A stretch of 35,302 nt of DNA from Synechococcus sp. UW140 (GCF_900474295.1 NZ_UCOB01000005.1:1-35302); one strand, 5' to 3'. Numbered from the stretch's first letter, positions 1 to 8,479 are shown. A program made the numbers and translations. The notes: generated by a model not told the origin, from the letters alone.

Positions 1-104
1 CTTTAGGCGACAACCTCTTTGGCCTAGAAGACACCCTCGGTGGTGGTGATCTCGACTACGACGACTTCATCCTCGGCTTTCATTTCAAAACCCTCACCAC
101 CTGA
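1..104 (+). CDS. 3' end of a DUF4114-type surface protein (partial)
   Basis: The window opens inside a gene; the last 33 codons are readable from base 3 to the TGA at 102-104. The residues include GLEDTLGGGDLDYDDFILGF, the acidic Asp-rich end that closes DUF4114-type proteins. The same tail closes the large protein at 22111-25608, and bases 21-75 match 25521-25575 with one mismatch, so the two are close paralogues or have undergone gene conversion. The N-terminal part lies outside the window, so its upstream modules are unknown. Related proteins are generally large exported or cell-surface proteins; export is inferred here, not seen. Confidence 0.85.
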   Translation, partial: LGDNLFGLEDTLGGGDLDYDDFILGFHFKTLTT

Positions 105-157
105 GCGCGGATCGTTGAGGCATGGGCACTGAGTTCGACTCTCTGATCACACCGAAC

Positions 158-485
158 TGATACCAAGCAATGCGATCGGCTTGGCATCGAAACTCGCGCG
201 TCAGTCCCTCTGCGCCCTTCTGGCCTATCCCAGTTGCACACCATCCGCTCCACTTGCACAAAAAAGCAGGGACAACTTAGGGAACACCCACTCAAACCCA
301 TTGCAGTCACAAACAATTGGGTGGCAGCAGAGGCCACCAGGGCCAGCGCTGATCAGCAGGTTGGGTGCCGTTTGCCGCCACGCAATTCAGGTTCCGTACC
401 CACGATTCTGCCTAGAGGCGGTCCGTTCAGCGGTCGATTTGAAACTGCCCAGCAGCCAGTGGCATCGAACAGACCTCGAAAGCCG
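158..485 (+). repeat. Dispersed intergenic repeat, copy R1 (fullest copy)
   Basis: This is the fullest member of a degenerate repeat family found at seven places in the window, always in this orientation. Left part: the GCGATCGGCTTG segment. Middle: CAGTTGCAC and a CAGGGACAACT box. Then a hairpin with GGTGGC (320-325) pairing to GCCACC (333-338) across 7 nt. Right part: GATTCTGCCTAGAGGCG and CAGCCAGTGGCATC. A second possible stem, ACCCA (296-300) with TGGGT (318-322), shares bases 320-322 with the first. It fills most of the 105-764 gap, where no gene is supported. Confidence 0.8.
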
Positions 486-752
486 GAACCAAGACTCAGC
501 TCCCTCTTGAAGCCTCTCAACGAAACCGAGTGATGGCCTGATCAAATCGTGCACGAATCGGACCAATGGCCGTTGGCGATATAGGGGCAGTTCGTCGAAA
601 ATCGCTGAAAGATCAAGACTGCACTTGGTTATTCCCTCGCGCGCACTGATAGGGGATCTCCCTTGGAGAAGGGAGTGGCATGCTGGCGTCGCGGCAACTT
701 CCGTCGAGTCTGGTTATCAGCTCAATTGGGGAGATCAGCAGGCTCACCCGCC

Positions 753-757
753 GGAGG
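753..757 (+). promoter_or_regulatory. Shine-Dalgarno site that fixes the start at 765
   Basis: GGAGG lies 7 bases upstream of the ATG at 765. The reading frame is open for 34 more codons back to a TTG at 663, but that stretch is rich in Arg, Gly and Trp and has no ribosome site. The ATG is therefore preferred. Confidence 0.75.
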
Positions 758-764
758 TGTAGCG

Positions 765-3575
765 ATGTCTCAGTTCACTCAACTTGGCAACAACATTGTC
801 GGAGGAAGCCGTGATGGTCTAAGCGGCTGCTCAGTATCACTCTCAGCCGACGGAAGCATCCTTGCCATTGGTGCACCGGGCCATGACCGTGACGACGCTT
901 ACACCCACTATGCCAATAAGTATGGATATAACGCCGGCTATACAGGCATTTACCAGTGGAATTCAGGCAGTAATACCTGGGACCAACTCGGAGAATTAAT
1001 CGAGGGAGATCTCATTGATGGCAATCAATACAGCGGTGTGTCCGTTTCGCTCTCTAATGATGGAAGCAATGTAGCCATTGGTGCACATAGTGGAAGGGGC
1101 CGTACGCGCGTACTCCAGTGGAATTCAAACACCAACGCCTGGGTTCAAAAGGGTGAAGATATCGATGGAGAAGCGGTACCTGACGAAAGCGGTATGTCCG
1201 TCTCTCTCTCCGGTAACGGCAACACACTTGCTATTGGTGCACCTCGTAACAACGATCATTTAGGGAAGGGACATGCACGCATCTTTAGGTGGGAGGCGAA
1301 CGAGTGGGTTCAACGCGGAGTTGACATCGAGGGAAATACTTCGGAATACATAGGCCTTTCCGTCTCACTATCGGATGACGGCAACATCATCGCCGTTCGT
1401 GGAAGACACCCCGGACCCACTGGCACGCTTAAAGGCATCACACGCATTTACCAGTGGAATTCAGACAATTCCGCCTGGGAGCAACTCGGTTCTGATATCG
1501 AAGGCGAGGGGCTGGGTGATATGAACGGGGGCGATGGGGCGAGTGGCGAACCCAACGACTCTGTGGCGATCTCGGGTGATGGCACCACCGTTGCCATTGG
1601 GGCCCCTTGGAACGATGGCAGCGGCAGCGGCAGCGATTACGGCCATACGCGCATCTACCAGTGGGATGGCAACGAGTGGGTTCAACACGGCAGCGATATC
1701 GATGGAGAAGCCGCGGGTGACCGAAGCGGATTCGCCGTATCACTTTCAGATGACGGCTCCATCGTTGCCATTGGGGCCATGAACAACGACGACAACGGCG
1801 CTTATTCCGGCCACACACGTATCTACCAGTGGAGTGGAACTTCCTGGGTGCAAATCGGCACTGATATCGATGGGCAAGCAGGTGATGTCAGCGGCACCGC
1901 AGTTTCACTTTCAAGCGATGGCAGCACAGTGGCCATCGGAAGCCATTCAAGCGATGGCGATGCCGGACAACGTGATACAGGCTCCGTGCGGGTGTTCAGC
2001 CTCGACAACACACCTCCCACCATCACCATCAGCTCTGATGTCGCCTCTCTCAAAGCAGGAGAAACGGCAACCCTCACTTTCACACTCTCAGAAGACTCCT
2101 CCAACTTCATCGAGTCCGACGTCACCGTCTCTGGCGGTGCAATCTCTGGCTTCTCCGGTTCAGGCACTTCCTATTCCGCCACCTTCACTCCCTCTGCCAA
2201 CAGCACCACTGACGCTGTCATCTCCGTTGCCTCAGCCAAGTTCTCTGATTCAGCTGGCAATACCAACGCCGACGGCTCTGATGCCAATAATTCCGTCAGC
2301 CTCACCGTCGACACCGTCAGGCCCACTTTCCAATCCGCTGCCACCAACACTGGCGGCACCAAAGTCATCCTCACCTACAGCGAAACACTCTCCTCCACAA
2401 CCGCTGCCATTGGCACCTTCTCGGTCACTACTGCGTCCAAAGACAACCCCGTCACCGACGTTGCCATCGCTGGCTCCACCGCTGAACTCACACTCACCAA
2501 CACCATCAAAAAAACGGAGACCATCACTGTTGCCTACAGCGATCCAACAAGCTCCAACGACACCAACGCGGTTCAAGACTCAGTCGGCAATGACGCCGCA
2601 ACCCTGAGCGCTCAATCCGTCACCAACAACTCAACCGTTGCAGCTGACTCGTCCTCTGACGACTCAACATCCAATCACAACGCAAGTCGCGATTCAGACT
2701 CCGGCAGCACTCTTCTTCTCAACGACAACAACTCCTTCTCTGTCACAGCTGGCGCCAATCAAGGACTTTGGCTCAATCTCAAGGTCCTCTCTGCAAGCAC
2801 AAGCCTGCAGAACAGCCTCATCCTCATTGATCAGAACAACAACGTCCTTGGCTCAATCGGCGCCACTCAGTTCTCCACAAACTGCGGGTCTCACGCCATC
2901 TTCATTCCAGACGGATCGACCATTTCCTTCCAGCAATCCAGCAACAACCAGCCCATCAACAGCTCTCCACAACACACCATCAACCAGCAAAGCGATGGCA
3001 CCTACAAGCTGCAACTCAACGACAACACACGCGATAGCGATCACGACGATCTGATCATCGACATCAGCTATTCCGCCACCTCGCCCAATCCCAACGCCAC
3101 ATCCATGGCCGCCGAGCAACAAGAGATCCACGACGCCATCCTTGATCTCTCCTCCATCCCTACAGACGGTCAGACACTCCAGATCACGCTCAACAGCGAC
3201 TGCTCTTTCATCAATCGCTTTGCGCTCGTCAAGCTCAACCAGACATCCTCAGGTGAGTTCACCGTTGGCGGGTTCAGCAACACAGCAACTGATCCCTTTG
3301 AACAAGCCGTTCGCGACAGCCTCATCAATCCTGGCGGCAGCATCACCACCGCAACTGGCGTTCAGGAAAAGATCATTGAATGGTCTCTCTCTTCCACAGA
3401 CGCTGGCTTCTATGCACCCGTGATGATCAGCGCCTTGGGTGATCTCCACACCGTCGGCTCCTCTCACGTCAAAAATCTCGGTTGCAACCTCTTTGCCTTT
3501 GAGGACGACAGCCGCATCTCAACCTCCGACTACGACTTCAACGACCTCACCACCAAATTTCAAATCATCACCTGA
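765..3575 (+). CDS. Modular surface protein: seven-repeat propeller, Ig-like, SWM-like, DUF4114-like tail
   Basis: The protein has 936 residues. Residues 1 to about 415 hold seven repeats of about 50-65 residues, each with a VSLSxDGxxxAIGA strand followed by an RIYQW strand and a WVQxGxDIDGE strand, as expected for a seven-bladed beta-propeller of FG-GAP-like type. From TPPTITISS (about 416) to about 515 comes a bacterial Ig-like domain. About 515-625 resembles the SWM repeat of the cyanobacterial swimming protein SwmB. After a Ser/Asp-rich linker, about 650-936 is a DUF4114-like region ending in DYDFNDLTTKFQII. There is no classical signal peptide; related proteins usually leave by type I or other leaderless routes, so a surface location is inferred. 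It lies downstream of another DUF4114 gene (1-104) and converges with the oxidase at 3695. The precise function is unknown; adhesion or cell-envelope structure is plausible. Confidence 0.88.
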   Translation: MSQFTQLGNNIVGGSRDGLSGCSVSLSADGSILAIGAPGHDRDDAYTHYANKYGYNAGYTGIYQWNSGSNTWDQLGELIEGDLIDGNQYSGVSVSLSNDGSNVAIGAHSGRGRTRVLQWNSNTNAWVQKGEDIDGEAVPDESGMSVSLSGNGNTLAIGAPRNNDHLGKGHARIFRWEANEWVQRGVDIEGNTSEYIGLSVSLSDDGNIIAVRGRHPGPTGTLKGITRIYQWNSDNSAWEQLGSDIEGEGLGDMNGGDGASGEPNDSVAISGDGTTVAIGAPWNDGSGSGSDYGHTRIYQWDGNEWVQHGSDIDGEAAGDRSGFAVSLSDDGSIVAIGAMNNDDNGAYSGHTRIYQWSGTSWVQIGTDIDGQAGDVSGTAVSLSSDGSTVAIGSHSSDGDAGQRDTGSVRVFSLDNTPPTITISSDVASLKAGETATLTFTLSEDSSNFIESDVTVSGGAISGFSGSGTSYSATFTPSANSTTDAVISVASAKFSDSAGNTNADGSDANNSVSLTVDTVRPTFQSAATNTGGTKVILTYSETLSSTTAAIGTFSVTTASKDNPVTDVAIAGSTAELTLTNTIKKTETITVAYSDPTSSNDTNAVQDSVGNDAATLSAQSVTNNSTVAADSSSDDSTSNHNASRDSDSGSTLLLNDNNSFSVTAGANQGLWLNLKVLSASTSLQNSLILIDQNNNVLGSIGATQFSTNCGSHAIFIPDGSTISFQQSSNNQPINSSPQHTINQQSDGTYKLQLNDNTRDSDHDDLIIDISYSATSPNPNATSMAAEQQEIHDAILDLSSIPTDGQTLQITLNSDCSFINRFALVKLNQTSSGEFTVGGFSNTATDPFEQAVRDSLINPGGSITTATGVQEKIIEWSLSSTDAGFYAPVMISALGDLHTVGSSHVKNLGCNLFAFEDDSRISTSDYDFNDLTTKFQIIT

Positions 3576-3694
3576 ATTCCATCCGCTCAGGCACTCACAA
3601 CAACACCCCTCAAGGCGGATCAGCACTGCCCCGAATTCCCATTTGCCAGACGGGTTCAGACAAGGCCGCCAGGAACGGCTGAGTTCGCCGCGAG

Positions 3695-5074
3695 TCAGGC
3701 CCGGCCGAACAGCGTCGCGTAGTGCCGATACCAGTCGCTCTGAAACCGACATTCGGGGTCGTGCATCAGTTTCGCGTCGAGGAACTCCGGGAATCGCGGA
3801 TAGCAAGTCTCGACCTGTTCCCTCGTCGCCCACGGGTGATAGGTGAGATAGAACCGCCCCCCATGCTCGATCACCCGGTCGATGATCCGGCGAAAATCGG
3901 CCTGGGCCTTCTGGATGCCTTCGGGCGTGTGCATGACATGCAGATTGCAGACGATGCAGACGCTTCTCCGAGTAGCCCAAGGGAGAAAGCTTTCCTCGTC
4001 GGGCTCGATGAACCGGATGGTGCCATAGGTCATGTCGACTCCATGGCGAATGAAGTCCTCACGCACCTCGATCAGAAACGGGATCAGTGAGTCCCCGTCG
4101 ACGTAAACCTCCGTGATCATCTCGGTCCCCTGATCAGTGGAGACCACGGCGTCATACCCATCGAACACGTTCGAAAGCTGGTGGGCATCCGACCAGTAGA
4201 CCTGACCCGAAGTACCCAGATAGAACTGCTTGTACGCCGCAAAGGCCTTTCCCTTGTTGGTTCGCGCGAGTCGATAGAGATCGGCCCAGTCGGACGCCGC
4301 CATGTGGCGGATCTCTTCGGGAACGGGAGTGTCGTCGGGAACCGGCTTGTAGCAAGAGAAGACTCCGGGATGGAACTCCTCGCCGCCATGCAGGTCGATC
4401 GAGTACTGACAGTCGCCGAAGATGAAACCATCCTCGATCGCCACATCGATCCGGGGCATGAGAGTCCTGACCGCGATAACCTCCACCATCCTCTTCACCT
4501 TGAACCGAGGCACCAGTCGAATCGTGACCCGGGTCACCACGCCAAAGAGTCCGTAGCCGCCGATCGCGAGGGCGAAGAGCTCACGATTTTCGGTTCGACT
4601 ACACACCTTCAAGCGCCCATCGGCGTCGATGATCCGGAAGGACTCGATGTCCGAAACGAAAGGCGGAAATCGAAGTCCTCGACCGTGGATGTTGGACGAG
4701 AGCGAGCCCGCGATGGAGACCTGATCGATTCCGGTCTGCTTCTGCCGCACCGCCCAGATCGTTTCACTCCCGTCCTGATCGGCGTGGAGGTAACCGATCA
4801 ATTCCGGCCACATGATTCCACCCTCGACTTCGATCAGACCATTCCGACGATCGAATTCAACGATCCGATCCATCCCACGAAGATCGAGATGCACGGTTCC
4901 GGTCCCGAACTGTTGCCCCCCCATCGAATGCCGGCCTCCGGCCATGGAGACCGAATCGCCCGCCTCGGCCGCGGTCAGGATCACCTTCCGGACCTCCTCC
5001 TCCGAACCTGGCGAGAGAATGGACTTCAGATGGGTGGGATTCAGACGGGATTGAGCATCATTGACTTCAGGCAT
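3695..5074 (-). CDS. FAD-linked oxidase of the VAO / sugar-lactone oxidase type
   Basis: The protein has 459 residues. An N-terminal FAD-binding-4 domain carries AGGRHSMGG (45-53), whose His49 sits where alditol and aldonolactone oxidases attach FAD covalently, plus QVSIAGSLSSNIHGRG (118-133) and GGYGLFGVVT (172-181). The C-terminus (FQSDWYRHY) resembles the D-arabinono-1,4-lactone oxidase domain. It probably oxidises a sugar, sugar alcohol or lactone using oxygen or another acceptor; the substrate cannot be read from the sequence. The ATG has a good AGGAG site (5084-5088 on the plus strand). No signal peptide is seen, so it is probably cytoplasmic. It stands alone between a surface-protein gene and an intergenic repeat, as expected of a gained gene, but that is inference. 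Confidence 0.85.
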   Translation of the reverse strand: MPEVNDAQSRLNPTHLKSILSPGSEEEVRKVILTAAEAGDSVSMAGGRHSMGGQQFGTGTVHLDLRGMDRIVEFDRRNGLIEVEGGIMWPELIGYLHADQDGSETIWAVRQKQTGIDQVSIAGSLSSNIHGRGLRFPPFVSDIESFRIIDADGRLKVCSRTENRELFALAIGGYGLFGVVTRVTIRLVPRFKVKRMVEVIAVRTLMPRIDVAIEDGFIFGDCQYSIDLHGGEEFHPGVFSCYKPVPDDTPVPEEIRHMAASDWADLYRLARTNKGKAFAAYKQFYLGTSGQVYWSDAHQLSNVFDGYDAVVSTDQGTEMITEVYVDGDSLIPFLIEVREDFIRHGVDMTYGTIRFIEPDEESFLPWATRRSVCIVCNLHVMHTPEGIQKAQADFRRIIDRVIEHGGRFYLTYHPWATREQVETCYPRFPEFLDAKLMHDPECRFQSDWYRHYATLFGRA

Positions 5075-5235
5075 GAAAAGAGGCTCCTTCGATGAACGTA
5101 GTCATGGATGAGGGGTCATTCATTCGGAACCGTCCAGCACGATGGTCTCGGTGACAGCGTCACCATTCCAGGGCCTGACGACGAGGTGAAGGCGACGTTT
5201 GCCAAAGCACAGCTCAGGCTGCGAATCCGCACTAG

Positions 5236-5350
5236 CCCACAATCACGTCCAGTTGCACAAAAAAACAGGGACAGCTCAGGGACCATCCACTCAAACCCAT
5301 GGCAGTCACAAATCAATGGGTGGCGGCAGCTGCCACCAGGGGCAGCTTTG
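5236..5350 (+). repeat. Dispersed intergenic repeat, copy R2
   Basis: This copy has the middle part of the repeat family: CAGTTGCAC, an A-run, a CAGGGACAGCTC box, and a hairpin with GGTGGC (5319-5324) pairing to GCCACC (5332-5337). ACCCAT (5294-5299) can also pair with ATGGGT (5316-5321). A short echo of the right part (GAGCCAGTGGCA) follows near 5497. The rest of the 5075-5589 gap holds no supported gene. Confidence 0.75.
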
Positions 5351-5589
5351 GGCCTTTGACGAGATGCCCTCCGTTGCACTCAGATTGCCTGGCATCAACT
5401 CTGGAAAGACCAACGACGTCGACAGCTGCATGCCGAAAACTGGATCGTGAAGGGTGTGTGGGAGCCCCGCAAGTATTGATTCTTGCGCTCCCATCGAGCC
5501 AGTGGCAACCATCTTGACGCGTCTAACGCCTGCACTCAGCATCGACGACAACAGCTGTCACGCCAGGCAACTGAGCGGCCAAATCACCA

Positions 5590-6213
5590 ATGCGATCCAA
5601 ACAAACGATTGGCGTTGTCCTCTTTGAGGACTTCGAGCTACTGGATGTCTTTGGGCCGCTGGAGATGTTCGGCTTGGCGGCTGATCATTTCGAGATCCGC
5701 TTGATCTCAGAACATGGCGGCGTGGTGGCCAGCCGCCAGGGCCCTAAAAGCGTCTGCGACGATTCGTTCGAATCGGCGCCAGCCATCGACGTGCTTCTCG
5801 TTCCAGGCGGCATCGGCACCAGGAGGGAAATCGACAATCCTGTGCTTCTCGATTGGTTGCAGCAGCGTGCGCAGCAAGCCGAACTCGTCACTTCGGTCTG
5901 CACCGGCAGCGCGCTGCTGGCCAAAGCGGGGGTGCTCGATGGAGTGCGCGCCACCTCCAACAAGTTGGCCTTTGCCTGGGCGGCCTCCAAAAGCGCCAAG
6001 GTGCAGTGGCAACAGCAAGCGCGCTGGGTGGAAGACGGCAAGTTCTTCACCTCATCAGGCGTGTCTGCTGGGATTGATATGGCGCTGGCGGTGATTGCCA
6101 AGCTGGTCAGCCACCAGGCCGCCGAGCAGGCAGCCAACGTCGCTGAATACGTTTGGCACCGCGAGGCCGATTGGGACCCCTTCGCCGAATTACACGGTTT
6201 GGTGGGCGATTAA
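5590..6213 (+). CDS. DJ-1/PfpI superfamily protein (isonitrile hydratase-like)
   Basis: The 207-residue protein covers a whole DJ-1/PfpI (class I glutamine amidotransferase-like) domain. The nucleophile elbow is SVCTGS with Cys104. LLDVFGPLEMF (17-27) with Asp19 and the GGIGTRRE segment ending at Glu80 match the pattern of isonitrile hydratase InhA and of the amidase domains of GlxA-type regulators. There is no C-terminal AraC DNA-binding domain, so this is the stand-alone form. It is probably cytoplasmic; the substrate is unknown, with isonitrile hydration or glyoxalase-like or stress roles possible. No clear ribosome site precedes the ATG. It is on the same strand as the P450 gene 350 bases downstream, but shared transcription is uncertain. 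Confidence 0.85.
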   Translation: MRSKQTIGVVLFEDFELLDVFGPLEMFGLAADHFEIRLISEHGGVVASRQGPKSVCDDSFESAPAIDVLLVPGGIGTRREIDNPVLLDWLQQRAQQAELVTSVCTGSALLAKAGVLDGVRATSNKLAFAWAASKSAKVQWQQQARWVEDGKFFTSSGVSAGIDMALAVIAKLVSHQAAEQAANVAEYVWHREADWDPFAELHGLVGD

Positions 6214-6562
6214 GACCTGAACGTCTCAGTCGTAAGTGTTTCTAAATCTGCCTAAGCCTCGGTAGCAGATGCAATCCCAGCAGAGTGATCGGGCTGCCAA
6301 CAACACGTGCAGACCTTGGTTTCAGCCAAATGGTGCAGTTACACGATCTGATGGCGGTCCGCGAAACCCACCGCAGCGATCAAACACAGTGGAGCAAAGA
6401 TCAACCCGCCCAGAGCCAGTTCCTGCTGCTGCTGCTTGTACCCGGCAACTTCGCTTCCATGAGCCTGCTTATCTCCATCACAACAGCCAGCCAGCGGGCT
6501 GATGTCAGCATCAGCAGAGCAAGCGGAATCGATAACTTGATCGCCTACGCGCCTCTGGATCC
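6214..6562. other. Intergenic stretch without a supported gene
   Basis: This 349-base gap between the DJ-1-like and P450 genes contains a few open frames on both strands. None has a ribosome site or a recognisable family. No copy of the dispersed repeat was seen here. Confidence 0.5.
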
Positions 6563-7822
6563 ATGCCTGCCAAGCCTCTGCCCAACACCGGTGCGGTGAG
6601 CGGCCTAAAGGAAACCCTCGATTTCTTTGGCGATCCGGGCTTTGCCCAAAGGCGCTTTGAAACCTATGGCGATGTCTTTGCCACCAAGCTGCTGGCCCAG
6701 CCGATCGTGTTCATCCGCGGTGAACGGGCGATCAATGATCTCTTCAGCCAAAGCGACTCGCTAGAAGGCTGGTGGCCCGAGAGCGTGAAAAAGCTGCTGG
6801 GCAGCCGCTCATTGGCCAACCGCAGCGGAGCGGGCCATAAAGCCCGCAGGCGCGTGGTGGGCCAGCTGTTCTCCAGCACGGCCTTGGCCCGCTACACCCC
6901 ATCGATCATTTGCCTGGTGGATGAACTCGCTAATGAGCTGATCAGTGCGGATGGCCCGGTGCCCTTGGCCGGACGGATGCGCCGCTTTGCATTTGCCGTG
7001 ATTGCCACCACGGTGCTGGGGCTGGATACAGGCAGCAGGGAGGCACTGTTTGCAGATTTTGAGATCTGGACCAAGGCCCTGTTCTCCATTCCGCTGGCAA
7101 TTCCCGGCACCCCCTTTGCCAAAGCCATGGGTGCCCGCCAAAGGCTGCTGAACCGCATCAAGGAAGTACTCAAAGAAGGCAGCAACCAAGGCGGCCTGGA
7201 TCTAATCAGCGGCGGCCTCGATGAAGCCGGCATCCCACTGGATGACGACGACCTGGCCGAGCAACTGCTGCTGCTGCTGTTTGCCGGCTACGAAACCACC
7301 GCCTCATCGCTGAGCTGCCTGTTCCGCGCCTTGCTGCTGCATCCAGAGGTAATGGAGTGGCTGCGCAGCGATGTGATGGCCTCGCCTTGGCCAGCGACTA
7401 CATCACCGCAATCCGACAAACTCGATGCCACGGTGCTGGAGGTGATGCGGCAAACTCCGCCGGTGGGCGGCTTCTTCCGCCGAAGCTTGCAAGCCATTGA
7501 GCTGGCTGATGTAGCGGTGCCAGGAAACAGCGTGATCCAGGTAGCACTTACGCCAACAGCAGCAACCAGCGGAACTGATTTGAGCGAATTCCGCCCGCAG
7601 CGCCATCTGGATGGCACGTTTGATCAAACTCTGCTGCCCTTTGGCGGCGGCGAACGCATCTGCCTCGGCAAGGCGCTCGCCGAACTGGAGATCCGGCTGA
7701 TGGTCGTGGGCTTGCTGCAAAAGGTGGAGCTGCAATTGGTACCCGATCAGGATCTAGCGCTGCAGTTGGTGCCCAGTCCCACCCCGCGCAGCGGGCTGAT
7801 GGTCACCGCAACAGCCCGATAG
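6563..7822 (+). CDS. Cytochrome P450, CYP120-like
   Basis: The protein has 419 residues and looks complete. The I-helix oxygen-binding motif AGYETT is at 241-246, the K-helix ExxR is EVMR (293-296), and the heme loop FGGGERICLG (360-369) supplies the proximal Cys367. The short leader without a membrane anchor and the overall layout fit soluble cyanobacterial CYP120 enzymes; the known Synechocystis member hydroxylates retinoic acid. The substrate here is unknown, with retinoid/apocarotenoid or fatty-acid hydroxylation the best guess. Its redox partner is not in the window. The DUF2805 gene starts four bases after the stop codon, so the two are probably co-transcribed and perhaps translationally coupled. 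Confidence 0.93.
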   Translation: MPAKPLPNTGAVSGLKETLDFFGDPGFAQRRFETYGDVFATKLLAQPIVFIRGERAINDLFSQSDSLEGWWPESVKKLLGSRSLANRSGAGHKARRRVVGQLFSSTALARYTPSIICLVDELANELISADGPVPLAGRMRRFAFAVIATTVLGLDTGSREALFADFEIWTKALFSIPLAIPGTPFAKAMGARQRLLNRIKEVLKEGSNQGGLDLISGGLDEAGIPLDDDDLAEQLLLLLFAGYETTASSLSCLFRALLLHPEVMEWLRSDVMASPWPATTSPQSDKLDATVLEVMRQTPPVGGFFRRSLQAIELADVAVPGNSVIQVALTPTAATSGTDLSEFRPQRHLDGTFDQTLLPFGGGERICLGKALAELEIRLMVVGLLQKVELQLVPDQDLALQLVPSPTPRSGLMVTATAR

Positions 7823-7826
7823 AGCC

Positions 7827-8066
7827 ATGCGCAACTTTGAACCAGAAGAGCTCGATCGCATCATCGAAATGGCCTGGGAAGACCGCACCACCTTTGAAGC
7901 GATCGAATACCAGTTCGGCCTCTCTGAGCAGGAGGTGATGGAGGTGATGCGCCAATCGATGAAGGCCTCCTCGTTCAAGCTGTGGCGCAAGCGCGTGAGC
8001 GGGCGCAAGACCAAACACGGCACCACAAACCCATCGAATCGATTTCGCGCCAAGTGCCACAAGTGA
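7827..8066 (+). CDS. DUF2805 / TIGR03643 family small protein
   Basis: The 79-residue protein contains the family core: LDRIIEMAWEDRTTFEAIE, then QFGLSEQEVMEVMR, then SSFKLWRKRVSGRKTKH. The first two segments look like a helix-turn-helix-type fold and the basic C-terminus suggests nucleic-acid binding. The family's function is not established. It follows the P450 gene with a 4-base gap, indicating an operon, and converges with the small gene at 8083-8307. Confidence 0.88.
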   Translation: MRNFEPEELDRIIEMAWEDRTTFEAIEYQFGLSEQEVMEVMRQSMKASSFKLWRKRVSGRKTKHGTTNPSNRFRAKCHK

Positions 8067-8068
8067 GC

Positions 8069-8098
8069 TCAGTGGCAGCGATTCAGGCGAGCCACTGA
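8069..8098. terminator. Hairpin between convergent genes, possible shared terminator
   Basis: TCAGTGGC (8069-8076) is perfectly complementary to GCCACTGA (8091-8098) around a 14-base loop. It lies just after the DUF2805 stop and overlaps the end of the opposing small gene. No T-run follows on either strand, so termination is only likely. Confidence 0.4.
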
Positions 8099-8307
8099 TC
8101 GGCATCCATGATCTTTTTGATCAAAAGACCCAGGCGCTTGAACTCAGCAAAATTCAAATCTTTAACGGCTTGATCCAGGCCGCAATCAATCCATTCCTCA
8201 CCGCGCTTTTCGTAGATGGTGAAGTCCTGCTCGAAGGTCTCGCGGCGGATGCAATAGGTCATGCCGTCGTCATGGAGAAACTCAGCGGATTGCAGTTGCA
8301 GCCCCAT
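8083..8307 (-). CDS. Small conserved-looking protein of unknown function
   Basis: The protein has 74 residues, starting at the ATG at 8307, which is preceded by AAAGG at a suitable distance. A TTG 18 bases further upstream (8325) is the alternative. The sequence is acidic and well mixed (YCIRRETFEQDFTIYEKRGE, then KRLGLLIKKIMDADQWLA), reading as a folded soluble protein. There is no signal peptide, membrane segment or family that I recognise. It converges with the P450-DUF2805 pair. Coding status rests on composition and the start signal only. Confidence 0.6.
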   Translation of the reverse strand: MGLQLQSAEFLHDDGMTYCIRRETFEQDFTIYEKRGEEWIDCGLDQAVKDLNFAEFKRLGLLIKKIMDADQWLA

Positions 8308-8479
8308 CAATGCGCCTTTGATCAATGCGCTGATGCTGGCGCACCGCTGCCATCAGCGATGTCCCCCCACTGCCGAGCACCCCGTGGCCCTAATCAACTC
8401 AAGGCATTCCTGCGGAAGATGCAGCAAGAGGAAAGCCTCAAACAGGCCGAAGGCCACAGAAGATGAAAAGAGGCAGTAA

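Noticed and set aside
663-764. N-terminal extension of the surface protein from a TTG
   Set aside because: No ribosome site and an unlikely Arg/Gly/Trp-rich sequence; the ATG at 765 has GGAGG.
1834-2607. Long open frame (257 codons) inside the surface-protein gene
   Set aside because: Ser/Pro/Thr-rich shadow of the real gene on the same strand in another frame; no family or start signal.
4181-5095. Long plus-strand frame (304 codons) opposite the FAD-linked oxidase
   Set aside because: Antisense shadow; the minus-strand frame has FAD motifs and a ribosome site.
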